A stretch of 64,000 nucleotides of DNA from DATFDN01 sp963767645 (GTDB lineage Bacteria > Pseudomonadota > Alphaproteobacteria > Acetobacterales > Acetobacteraceae): positions 62,001-126,000 of the forward strand of contig CAVYEW010000008.1 of assembly GCA_963767645.1 (NCBI GenBank), read 5' to 3'. Made by a program: the position numbers and the translations under genes. This document shows positions 8,339 to 15,869 of this stretch, piece after piece. Each line of letters starts with the position of its first letter. The stretch's first letter is position 1. Under the pieces are notes generated by a model that saw only the letters and a list, made by a program, of their open reading frames with translations, was not told where the DNA came from and ran no database searches.

Positions 8339-8905
8339 GTGAACCCCTCCCCCAACCCCCTCCCGCAAGGCATGCCCACGGGCCGGCCTTCGGCCGGACC
8401 CGCGGGGGACGGGACTCGCTGGACCACTCCCCCTCCCCTTGCGGGAGGGGCCCGGGGGGAGGAGGCGATCCGCAACGGCCGCCACCACTACGCCCTCCGC
8501 GTCTACTACGAAGACACCGATGCCGGCGGCATCGTCTATCACGCCAACTATCTCCGCTTCGCCGAGCGCGCACGCACCGAGACCCTGCGCGATCTCGGCG
8601 TGCCGCACGCCGAGATGGTGCGCGATTGTAAGCTGATGTTCGTGGTGCGGCGCGCGAAATTGGACTATCTCCGCCCCGCGCGGCTGGACGATTCGCTGGA
8701 ACTCGTCACCGAGCCGGTGGAATTGCGCGCCGCTGTCATCAAGCTGCGCCAAGACATACGCGGCCCGCTCGGGTCGTGCGCGGTGGCCGAAATCGAGCTA
8801 GCGTGCGTCATGCTCGACGGCACGAAGCCGGCCCGCATCCCACCGCGTTGGCGGGCTGCGTTCGAGACAATGCTGGCGGCCCGGCCGCCGGCTGAGAGGA
8901 AGTAG
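8339..8905 (+). CDS. ybgC: Tol-Pal-associated acyl-CoA thioesterase YbgC (start uncertain, repeat-encoded N-terminus)
   Basis: Hot-dog-fold thioesterase of the YbgC/4-hydroxybenzoyl-CoA type. The core begins near base 8480: HHYALRVYYEDTDAGGIVYH, with the catalytic Asp in YEDTDAGG, followed by NYLRFAERARTE, all normal. Core length is about 140 residues, the usual size. The only in-frame starts upstream, GTG 8339 (GAGG 12 bases before) and ATG 8372, lie inside a palindromic repeat, so about 30-45 low-complexity residues are prefixed. ATG 8331 is out of frame and stops after three codons. tolQ begins one base after the stop, so it belongs to the tol operon. A start within the core cannot be excluded. 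Confidence 0.85.
   Translation: MNPSPNPLPQGMPTGRPSAGPAGDGTRWTTPPPLAGGARGEEAIRNGRHHYALRVYYEDTDAGGIVYHANYLRFAERARTETLRDLGVPHAEMVRDCKLMFVVRRAKLDYLRPARLDDSLELVTEPVELRAAVIKLRQDIRGPLGSCAVAEIELACVMLDGTKPARIPPRWRAAFETMLAARPPAERK
8343..8459. repeat. Dispersed palindromic (REP-like) element
   Basis: CCCTCCCGCAAGG (8358-8370) and CCTTGCGGGAGGG (8437-8449) form an exact 13-bp inverted repeat. Between them lies a smaller hairpin, CCGGC-CTTCG-GCCGG (8383-8397), with a UUCG-type loop. A related copy is at 47116-47205. The element is read through by the ybgC frame. Confidence 0.8.
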
Positions 8906-8906
8906 G

Positions 8907-9638
8907 ATGGACCGGGCTGTCGATGCCGTGAATCAGGGCGCCGCGACTTTGGGAGCCGCTGCCGGCGACCTGTCGCTGTGGGGACTGTTCCTGCAAGCCG
9001 ACATCGTGGTGAAGCTGGTCATGGTCGGGCTGCTCGCCGCCTCGGTCTGGGTCTGGGCGGTGGTGTTCGAGAAATGGTCGAGCCTGCGCAAGGCCAACAA
9101 GGATGCTGAGGAGTTCGAGGACCGCTTCTGGTCGGGCGGCAGCCTTGAGGAACTTTACGACGCGGAGGGGACCCGCCCGACCCATCCCTTGGCTGCGGTG
9201 TTCGGCGCGGCGATGGGCGAGTGGCGGCGCAGCGCGCGCGTCGCCGGGGTGGAGCTCGGCAAGACCGGCGTGCGCGAGCGGGTCGATCGCGCCATCGCCG
9301 TCACGGTGAACCGCGAGATGGACCGCATGGAGCGGTGGATGGTCTTCCTCGCCTCGGTCGGCGCCACGGCGCCGTTCATCGGCCTGTTCGGCACCGTCTG
9401 GGGGATCATGCACAGCTTCTCGGCGATCGCGGCAATGCACAACACCAATCTCGCCGTGGTCGCGCCGGGCATCGCGGAGGCGCTGTTCGCCACCGCCATC
9501 GGCCTGGTGGCGGCGATCCCGGCCGTGCTCGCCTACAACAAGATCAGCACCGACCTGGCCCGATTCGCCGGCCGGCTGGAGGCGTTCGGCAGCGAGTTCA
9601 GCGCGATCCTGTCGCGCCAGGGCGAGGAGCGCTCATGA
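8907..9638 (+). CDS. tolQ: Tol-Pal system proton channel subunit TolQ
   Basis: 243 residues, MotA/TolQ/ExbB family. TolQ and TolR use the proton-motive force to drive TolA during outer-membrane constriction at division. First membrane helix about residues 30-52 (VVKLVMVGLLAASVWVWAVV), a long cytoplasmic loop, then the paired helices with FLASVGATAPFIGLFGTVWG (the conserved channel motif) and ALFATAIGLVAAIPAVLAYN. ATG one base after ybgC. Confidence 0.96.
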   Translation: MDRAVDAVNQGAATLGAAAGDLSLWGLFLQADIVVKLVMVGLLAASVWVWAVVFEKWSSLRKANKDAEEFEDRFWSGGSLEELYDAEGTRPTHPLAAVFGAAMGEWRRSARVAGVELGKTGVRERVDRAIAVTVNREMDRMERWMVFLASVGATAPFIGLFGTVWGIMHSFSAIAAMHNTNLAVVAPGIAEALFATAIGLVAAIPAVLAYNKISTDLARFAGRLEAFGSEFSAILSRQGEERS

Positions 9639-9666
9639 GGGCGGTCATCGGAGAGGAGGGCTGAGC

Positions 9667-10146
9667 ATGGCCGCGGGACCGCTGCCGCCGAACAGGGCGC
9701 GCGGACGCTACCGTCCGCTGGCCGAGATCAACGTCACGCCGCTGGTCGATGTGATGCTCGTGCTGCTCATCATCTTCATGGTGACGGCGCCGCTGATGAC
9801 CTCCGGCGTCAATGTCGACCTGCCGAAGACTGACGCGCAGCCGCTCAATTCCGATAGCCAACCGCTCACCGTGTCGATCGACGCGCAAGGCCGGATCTTC
9901 CTGCAGAACGAGAAGGTGGATCTCGAGGCGCTGGTGGCGAAGCTGCAAGCAATCGCGCAGAACAACACCGACCGGCGCATCTTCGTGCGCGGCGACAAGG
10001 ATCTCGCCTACGGGCGGATTATGCAGGTGATGGGCACGATCACCCGTGGCGGGTTCACCAAGGTCGCTCTGCTGGCCGAGCAGGCTCCGGGTCCCGCCGA
10101 AGCCGCGCCGGCACCCACGCCGGCCGGACGGGGCAAGACCGGCTGA
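9667..10146 (+). CDS. tolR: Tol-Pal system protein TolR
   Basis: 159 residues, ExbD/TolR family. One N-terminal membrane helix (LVDVMLVLLIIFMVTAPL, about 25-43) carries the conserved protonatable Asp in PLVDVML; the rest is the periplasmic domain. Works with TolQ as the proton-driven stator for TolA. Lies 28 bases after tolQ and four before tolA. The C-terminal 15 or so residues are Pro/Ala rich. Confidence 0.95.
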   Translation: MAAGPLPPNRARGRYRPLAEINVTPLVDVMLVLLIIFMVTAPLMTSGVNVDLPKTDAQPLNSDSQPLTVSIDAQGRIFLQNEKVDLEALVAKLQAIAQNNTDRRIFVRGDKDLAYGRIMQVMGTITRGGFTKVALLAEQAPGPAEAAPAPTPAGRGKTG

Positions 10147-10149
10147 GCG

Positions 10150-11148
10150 ATGTCCGCCTCGCCGGAGCCCCTGAGCCCCGAGCTCCGCCGGGGTGCCTTC
10201 GCCTCCGCTACCCTGCATGTCCTGCTGCTCTGCGCGGTGCTGATCGGCCTGCCGCTGGCGCGACCGCCCGAGCCGCCCCCGGAGACGGCGGTGGATATGG
10301 TGTTCCAGGCCGAATCCGGGCCGCCCGCGAAGGCGGCGAAGCCCGCGCGCACGCCGGGTTCGGCGCGCACGGCGATCCCTATGCCGGCGCGCCCAGCCCC
10401 GGCGCCTCCCAAGCCGCAGATACTCGAAGACGAGACGCCGCCCCCGCCGCCTCCGCCTCCGCCGCCCGCCCCGGCGGCGAGCCAGCCGCCGACGCCGGCA
10501 CCGCCCCCGCCCCCGCGCCCGACGCCCACGCCGGCTCCGACCGAGGCGCTGCCCCTGCCGCCCCCGCCGGTGCCGCCGCCGCCCGCGCCCGCCCAGCCCC
10601 AAGCGCAGCCTACGCCGGCGCCCGCACCCCCCCTGCCGCTGCCGCCGCCGCCGGCGCCGCCCAGTCCGACCGCGCAGCCCCGCCCAACCGCCAACTCGGC
10701 ACCCTCCAGTCCGGCGCTTGAGAACACGCTGGAGAAGCTGCGCGCCCTGGCCCGGGCGCAACAGCACGCGCCGCAGGCACGCGCCAATCCTCGCCAGGGC
10801 GGAGCGCCGGATGCCGGCGGCAACCCAGCGGCGGACGAGACCGGAACCTTGTCGGGCGCGGAGCGGGGTGCGATCGGCGACCACGTCCGCCCGTGCTGGA
10901 CCTCCGATCCCGGCGCGCCGGATCTCGATCGGATGTCAGTCCTGCTCACCGTGACCACCGACGCGGATGGCATCGTGCGCCGCGCCGATGTGGCGGCCGC
11001 CGATCTGGGTCGCCTGTCCGATCCCAGCCTTCGCGCTTTCGCCGAGCGGGCGGTGCGCGCCGTCATGTCGCCGGACTGCGCGAACCTGCCTCTGCCGCCC
11101 CGGATGCTGGGCAAGGTGAACGTGCTGACGTTCCGTTTCCGCCCCTGA
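10150..11148 (+). CDS. tolA: TolA-like cell envelope integrity protein
   Basis: 332 residues. TolA links TolQR in the inner membrane to TolB/Pal. An N-terminal membrane helix (about 16-38, ATLHVLLLCAVLIGLPLA) is followed by a very Pro-rich spacer (roughly 50-190, long runs of PPPPP) instead of the Ala/Lys/Glu helix of enterobacterial TolA, and a C-terminal TonB/TolA-like domain (about 225-332, with DHVRPCWTSDPGAPD and VLTFRFRP). The position between tolR and tolB identifies it; by sequence alone it could be called TonB-like. Confidence 0.88.
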   Translation: MSASPEPLSPELRRGAFASATLHVLLLCAVLIGLPLARPPEPPPETAVDMVFQAESGPPAKAAKPARTPGSARTAIPMPARPAPAPPKPQILEDETPPPPPPPPPPAPAASQPPTPAPPPPPRPTPTPAPTEALPLPPPPVPPPPAPAQPQAQPTPAPAPPLPLPPPPAPPSPTAQPRPTANSAPSSPALENTLEKLRALARAQQHAPQARANPRQGGAPDAGGNPAADETGTLSGAERGAIGDHVRPCWTSDPGAPDLDRMSVLLTVTTDADGIVRRADVAAADLGRLSDPSLRAFAERAVRAVMSPDCANLPLPPRMLGKVNVLTFRFRP

Positions 11149-11182
11149 CCGATCCACCTCCGAGCCCACGTCAAGGATTTAC

Positions 11183-12574
11183 ATGACGCACCCCGACGTC
11201 GCCCCCCTGCTTTCCCGTCGCGGCTTGATCGGCGCGGCCGGCGCCGCATCCCTGCTCGCCGCCGGTCCGGCCCGCGCGCAGGCGCCGAGCGCGGTGATCG
11301 ACGTGAGCCGCGCCCGCGCGGCGCCGATCCCGATCGCCGTCACCGACCTCGCCGGCACGGATCAGGCCTCGGCCGCGCTCGGCCGCAACATGGCGCAGGT
11401 CATCACTGCCGATCTCGGTAATTCCGGCTTGTTCCGCCCGATCAGCCAGGCCGCCTTCATCCAGGGGTCGGCCCAGGGGTCGGCCCAAGGGTCAGCCAAG
11501 TCCGGCGGCACGCCCGACTTCCAGAACTGGGCGGCGATCGGCGCGCAGGCGTTGGTGACGGGCACGGTGCAGGTCTCCGGCCCCAGCATGCGCGTGGAGT
11601 TCCGGCTCTGGGACGTGCTGCCGCGCGCGCAACTCCAGGGCACCGCGTACACGTCGAGCAGCGCCAACTGGCGGCGCATCGCGCATATCATGGCCGACGT
11701 GATCTACGAGCGGCTGCTCGGCGAGAAGGGCTACTTCGACACCCGCATCGCCTACATCTCCGCCACCGGCCCGCGCGGGCGGCTGGTGCGCCGCCTCGCC
11801 GTGATGGACCAGGATGGCGCCAATGAGCGGCTGCTCACGGACGGCACCTGGATGGTGCTGACGCCGCGCTTTGCGCCGGTGCGCGATCAGCTCGCCTTCA
11901 TGAGCTACGCCAACAACCGCCCGCGGGTCTATCTGCTCGACCTCGGCAGCGGCCGGCAATCCGCGCTCGGCGACTTCGACGGCATGACCTTCGCGCCGCG
12001 CTTCTCGCCCGACGGCGGACGGGTCATCATGTCGCTCGCCCAGGGCAGCGGTTCGGACATCGTCGTGGTGGATCTGGCCAGCCGCACGTCGCGGCGGCTG
12101 ACGCACTCGGATTCGATCGACGTCAGCCCGTGCTACAGCCCCGATGGGACACAGATCGTGTTCAACTCCGATCGCGGCGGCGACCAGCAGCTTTACGTCA
12201 TGGGCGCCGGCGGCGGCGATGCCCACCGCATCAGCTTCGGGTCGGGCCGCTACGCCACCCCGGTCTGGTCGCCGCGCGGCGACCTGATCGCCTTCACCCG
12301 GTTCGGCGGCGGCTCCAGCGGCTTCGACATCGGCGTGATGCATCCCGACGGCAGTGGGGAGCGGATACTGGCGCAAGGCTGGGACATCGAGGGACCGACG
12401 TTCGCGCCGAATGGACGCGTGCTGATGTTCTTCAGCCAGAGCCGGGCGGTCAGCGATACCGGCGCCGGCTTCGCGTCGCACCTGGTATCGGTGGACATCA
12501 CCGGCTTCAACCAGCGCCCGATCCCGACCGCGACCAATGCCACCGACCCGGCCTGGTCGCCGCTCGGGGGATAG
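11183..12574 (+). CDS. tolB: Tol-Pal system beta-propeller protein TolB
   Basis: 463 residues. Periplasmic TolB couples TolA to Pal. The leader has a twin-arginine motif, SRRGLIGAAG, then a hydrophobic stretch and ARAQA cleavage site, so export may be by Tat rather than Sec. The N-terminal alpha/beta domain (about 35-180) contains three QGSA repeats; the WD40-like PD40 propeller follows, with repeats such as FAPRFSPDGGRVIMSL, DVSPCYSPDGTQIVFNSDRGG and TPVWSPRGDLIAFTRF. Nothing resembling pal or cpoB follows, which is unusual for the operon. Confidence 0.95.
   Translation: MTHPDVAPLLSRRGLIGAAGAASLLAAGPARAQAPSAVIDVSRARAAPIPIAVTDLAGTDQASAALGRNMAQVITADLGNSGLFRPISQAAFIQGSAQGSAQGSAKSGGTPDFQNWAAIGAQALVTGTVQVSGPSMRVEFRLWDVLPRAQLQGTAYTSSSANWRRIAHIMADVIYERLLGEKGYFDTRIAYISATGPRGRLVRRLAVMDQDGANERLLTDGTWMVLTPRFAPVRDQLAFMSYANNRPRVYLLDLGSGRQSALGDFDGMTFAPRFSPDGGRVIMSLAQGSGSDIVVVDLASRTSRRLTHSDSIDVSPCYSPDGTQIVFNSDRGGDQQLYVMGAGGGDAHRISFGSGRYATPVWSPRGDLIAFTRFGGGSSGFDIGVMHPDGSGERILAQGWDIEGPTFAPNGRVLMFFSQSRAVSDTGAGFASHLVSVDITGFNQRPIPTATNATDPAWSPLGG
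11462..11497 (+). repeat. In-frame 12-bp tandem repeat in tolB
   Basis: Three consecutive 12-base units (11462-11473, 11474-11485, 11486-11497); the first two are identical and the third differs at two bases. They encode QGSA three times in the TolB N-terminal domain. Confidence 0.85.
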
Positions 12575-12663
12575 GCGGCTCGGCCATGAGCCCGCCTTGA
12601 AGGCCCGGGAAGAGGCCCCTAAAAGGAACGGCAAGCGCGCAAGCGAGACATTGGGGGAGCGCC

Positions 12664-13731
12664 GTGTCGGTCCGCTTGGGGCCTGTCATCGACATACGAT
12701 CTCTCGAGAGGGATCACGGCACCGAGCTGTCAGGGCGCAAAGGCCCGGCCGCGCTGGCGGTTGTCCGGACATGGCGAAGCTCACCCGCTGGTCGCCGGAT
12801 TGCGCTGTCCGTGCTTGCCCATGCCGCCATACTCGCGGGCGTACTCTTTTTTGTTCAGGTCCAGACGAGCGGCCTTCCCCTCTCGGGAGAGGACTCGGTC
12901 GCGGTCGTCTTCGAGCCGACACCGGTGCCCGTACCGCCGGCCGCGCCCCCTGCCCAAACGCCAGACTCGGTTCCGAAGGAGGCGGCTACATCGGCAGAAC
13001 CGAGCTCTCCGCCGGAGAAGACGGATCAGCCGCCCCCGCCCGCGCCGGAGGCAGCGTCCGTGCCGACCCCGGCTCCGCCGCCGCCGGAACCCCCGGCCAC
13101 CCAAAAGATCGAGTCTCCGCAGCCGTCCTCGCCGCCGGCCGCACAGACAGCAGAGCCGATTCCAGATAAGGCGCCGCCTCCCCCGGCCGCGCCGAGCGCC
13201 CCGCCACAGATATCGGATCAGCCACCCCCGCCTGAGCCCACAGCAACCCGGCTGGCTGAGCCTAAACAGCCGCCATTGCCGGCGAAGCCGGTGGCGCCCG
13301 AACATCCGCCGCCACGGCCCCGGGCGGCGTCGTCGCGGCCGGCCAGCGCACCGGCCGCGCGCAGCCCCGCCGGCGATACATCTCATGCATCGCGCATGGC
13401 GCCGGTCTCGCCCGCCACCGCTTCCAGGCAAGAGTCGCCGGGCGTGATGATTCCACCGCGGCCGGTTGCCGGCATGGCGGCCGACCGGCCGCCCGTCTAT
13501 CCGGAGCTGGCACGCAGGCGCGGCGAGCAAGGGCGCGTGCTCCTACGGGTCAGCGTCGGCGCGGACGGCACGCCGCTGGCGGTGGGCATCGGCCAGAGCA
13601 GCGGGCACGCGAGCCTCGACAACGCGGCGCTCCTGGCCGTACGGCAGTGGCAATTCATGCCGGCCACGCAAGGCGGCCGGCCGGTGCCGGCCTCCGCTGA
13701 GGTTCCCGTCCAGTTCCAACTCGAGAACTAA
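12664..13731 (+). CDS. TonB-like energy transducer
   Basis: 355 residues from GTG 12664. A cytoplasmic stretch of about 45 residues precedes a single membrane helix (RRIALSVLAHAAILAGVLFF, about 39-60). A Pro/Ala/Glu-rich periplasmic spacer (about 80-240) leads to a C-terminal TonB domain with DRPPVYPELARRRGEQGRVL and NAALLAVRQWQFMPA. TonB proteins pass inner-membrane energy to outer-membrane receptors. It sits where pal would be expected after tolB; a receptor gene lies 2.1 kb away. No exbB/exbD is in the window, so it may use TolQR or a distant pair. Confidence 0.85.
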   Translation: MSVRLGPVIDIRSLERDHGTELSGRKGPAALAVVRTWRSSPAGRRIALSVLAHAAILAGVLFFVQVQTSGLPLSGEDSVAVVFEPTPVPVPPAAPPAQTPDSVPKEAATSAEPSSPPEKTDQPPPPAPEAASVPTPAPPPPEPPATQKIESPQPSSPPAAQTAEPIPDKAPPPPAAPSAPPQISDQPPPPEPTATRLAEPKQPPLPAKPVAPEHPPPRPRAASSRPASAPAARSPAGDTSHASRMAPVSPATASRQESPGVMIPPRPVAGMAADRPPVYPELARRRGEQGRVLLRVSVGADGTPLAVGIGQSSGHASLDNAALLAVRQWQFMPATQGGRPVPASAEVPVQFQLEN

Positions 13732-14351
13732 CCCGGCGCGACGCCGATCTCGATCGCGATGCGGATGAGATCCGCTGTCCGGGCAACCCCGAGCTTGGCC
13801 TTGATCTGGCTGCACGCGTTGGCCACTGTCTTGTAGCTGAGGCTGAGCGCGCGGGCGATATCGGTCATGCTGCGGCCTTCCGCTAGGTAGCGGAGGATCT
13901 CCAAATCGCGGTCGGCAAGCTGGCACAGCGGGTCCGGCGTCGAGACGGTCTGCATCGCCAGGTCCTGGGCAATGTCGTTCTCGATGTAACGCCCGCCCTC
14001 TGCCACCTTCCGGACTGCCCGCAGCAGCTCCTCCGGCGCGGCGTTCTTGCTGACGTAGCCTCTGGCGCCTGCCTCGATTGCACGCGCTGCATAGAGCGGC
14101 TCGGCGTGCATGCTGAGCACCAGAAGGCGCGCCCTCCGATCCTCCACCAGCAACCGGCGCACCAACTCCAAACCGCCGACACCCGGCAGATTCAGATCGA
14201 GGATGACCAGGTCTGGGCGGGCGGTGCGGACCAGTGCCAGCGCCTCCTCGCCCGTTGCCGCCTCGACCGACTCGGTTCTGGGGATCGTGGCAAGCAGTCC
14301 GCGCAGTCCTGCGCGCACGATCGAGTGGTCGTCCACGAGCAGGATCTTCAT
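13728..14351 (-). CDS. NarL/FixJ-family response regulator
   Basis: 207 residues from ATG 14351 (MKILLVDDHSIVRAGLRGLL). Receiver domain 1-120 with the acidic pair in LVDDH, phospho-acceptor Asp in DLVILDLNLPG (near 53) and Lys in YVSKNA; C-terminal LuxR-type HTH with LADRDLEILRYLAEGRSMTD and LSYKTVANACSQIKAKLGV. Overlaps its kinase by four bases (ATGA) and converges with the TonB-like gene, the two stops overlapping at 13728-13731. The likely target is the divergent receptor gene, by position only. Confidence 0.93.
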   Translation of the reverse strand: MKILLVDDHSIVRAGLRGLLATIPRTESVEAATGEEALALVRTARPDLVILDLNLPGVGGLELVRRLLVEDRRARLLVLSMHAEPLYAARAIEAGARGYVSKNAAPEELLRAVRKVAEGGRYIENDIAQDLAMQTVSTPDPLCQLADRDLEILRYLAEGRSMTDIARALSLSYKTVANACSQIKAKLGVARTADLIRIAIEIGVAPG

Positions 14352-15694
14352 GGTTCGGTCGCGCACATTTCGACGGTAGCAGGGAGCGGCAGCCGAACGA
14401 GAATGCGCCAACCTGAACCCGCCTTCGGGTTCTCGATTGAGATCGTACCTGCCAGAGCAGCAACCCGTTCCCGCATTCCGACGAGTCCGAAGCCCGGCCG
14501 TTCCGCTGCCGGCGAACCGGCGCCGTTGTCGCTCACCTCCAGGACAATCTCGCCAACGCCGCCTGTGATCGCGATGCCGATCCAGCTTGGTCGGCCATGG
14601 CGCACCGCGTTGCTCATCGCCTCCTGGACGATACGGTAGATCGTCTCCTTGAGAGCGTCGCCGACCCTTGTCTCGTCAATCGACAGCTCGACCGCGAAAG
14701 CGATAGCCGGACAATGAGTGCGCCAGAACGCAATCAGGCTCTGGACCGCTGGGCGAAGTCCAAGCTCGATGGCGCAAACAGGGCGCAGGCGACCCAAAAT
14801 GTCCTTGATGTGACGCTGCGTGCCAGCAATCACGTCCCGGATTGCCTGCACCTGCTCGGGAATCTCGCCGCTCCGTCCGGCCTTCGCCAGCTCGCCGATC
14901 GTTGCTGCCGTGATGCTCATGGCGAACAGCGAAGGGCCGATCTCATCGTGCAGGTCGCGCGCAAGGTCGACACGCTCCTCCTCCTGCAAATTGGCGAGCT
15001 GTGCGTGCAATCGAACGTTCTGCGCCTCGATCGCGGTGAGACGCGCAGCCATTCGGTTGAAGCCATCGGCAAGCCATGCAAGCTCCGCCGGGCCTTCCTC
15101 GACCACGCGCGCGTCGTAGTCGCCCGAGCCGACGCGCGACAATCCGGCGATCAGCTCCGAGATGGGGTGCAGCAACCGTCTAACCGTCCACGTGATGAAT
15201 GCCAAGGCCAACAGGCAGAACACGGCAAGCGCCAAGATGGCGTCGTGGAATTCGCCCCAGACCTCCCCGGCCTCATTGGTGGGATCGGTTTGCAGCCGAA
15301 TAGTGCGCCCATCGGCCCCGTTCGACGACACCGCGACCTCATATGGCAGGATGTGCGGGCTGATAAGACCGCGGAACCAGCCGGGGACCGAGACGACAGG
15401 AGACAACAGCCGCGACTGAACGAGCACGGTGCCGCTTGAACTCAGCAGGCTCGCCCGCACGTGGCGATTGCCATCGAAGGTACGGATCAGGCTGCGCAGG
15501 TCATGCCCAGGGTCGCCGGCGGAGGCAAGCTCCTCGAGTCCGTTGTGAACGCTTTGCCGGCCCACCTCCAGCGCCGCCGTCAGCTCCGCGCGCACCGACC
15601 TCTTTGCGTGCCAGCCGGCCAGCATGCCGCCGAACACGAGGCTGAACCCCAGGGGAACGGCGAAGGCGACGATGAGGCGGAGGCGCAACGACAT
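14348..15694 (-). CDS. NarL-type sensor histidine kinase
   Basis: 448 residues from ATG 15694 (GGAGG about 11 bases upstream); in-frame ATGs at 15712 and 15727 are alternatives. Membrane helix 1 near 5-25 (LIVAFAVPLGFSLVFGGML), a periplasmic sensing domain of about 140 residues possibly of the LapD/MoxY type, helix 2 (ILALAVFCLLALAFITWTV), HAMP, then a HisKA_3 box with the phospho-His in LARDLHDEIGPSLFA and an HATPase domain with VQEAMSNAVRHG, DNGAG and GFGLVGMRERV. Pairs with the response regulator it overlaps. The signal is unknown. Confidence 0.93.
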   Translation of the reverse strand: MSLRLRLIVAFAVPLGFSLVFGGMLAGWHAKRSVRAELTAALEVGRQSVHNGLEELASAGDPGHDLRSLIRTFDGNRHVRASLLSSSGTVLVQSRLLSPVVSVPGWFRGLISPHILPYEVAVSSNGADGRTIRLQTDPTNEAGEVWGEFHDAILALAVFCLLALAFITWTVRRLLHPISELIAGLSRVGSGDYDARVVEEGPAELAWLADGFNRMAARLTAIEAQNVRLHAQLANLQEEERVDLARDLHDEIGPSLFAMSITAATIGELAKAGRSGEIPEQVQAIRDVIAGTQRHIKDILGRLRPVCAIELGLRPAVQSLIAFWRTHCPAIAFAVELSIDETRVGDALKETIYRIVQEAMSNAVRHGRPSWIGIAITGGVGEIVLEVSDNGAGSPAAERPGFGLVGMRERVAALAGTISIENPKAGSGWRILVRLPLPATVEMCATEP

Positions 15695-15751
15695 CGCCCT
15701 GCGTCCCTCCATGGGATTATGATGCACATTCCACCCTGATATTTGCCGGTC

Positions 15752-15765
15752 GGGAAACTTTTCCC
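15752..15765. promoter_or_regulatory. Palindrome in the divergent kinase/receptor intergenic region
   Basis: GGGAAA-CT-TTTCCC, a perfect 6-bp inverted repeat, with another GGGAA 16 bases further on. It lies between the starts of the histidine kinase (15694) and the TonB-dependent receptor (15870), where an operator for the NarL-type regulator would be expected. Function is inferred from position only. Confidence 0.3.
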
Positions 15766-15869
15766 CCGAGATCGGGAAGCATTGCCATAGCCGTCCCTCC
15801 GCGATTGTCGCCTACTTCATCGGCGCGCGAGGCGCGCCCCGAAACACGTCCCTGGAGCGACGCCATTCT

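Noticed and set aside
10150..11148. tolA called as a plain TonB
   Set aside because: Its place between tolR and tolB and its spacing fit TolA; the Pro-rich spacer is common in this lineage.
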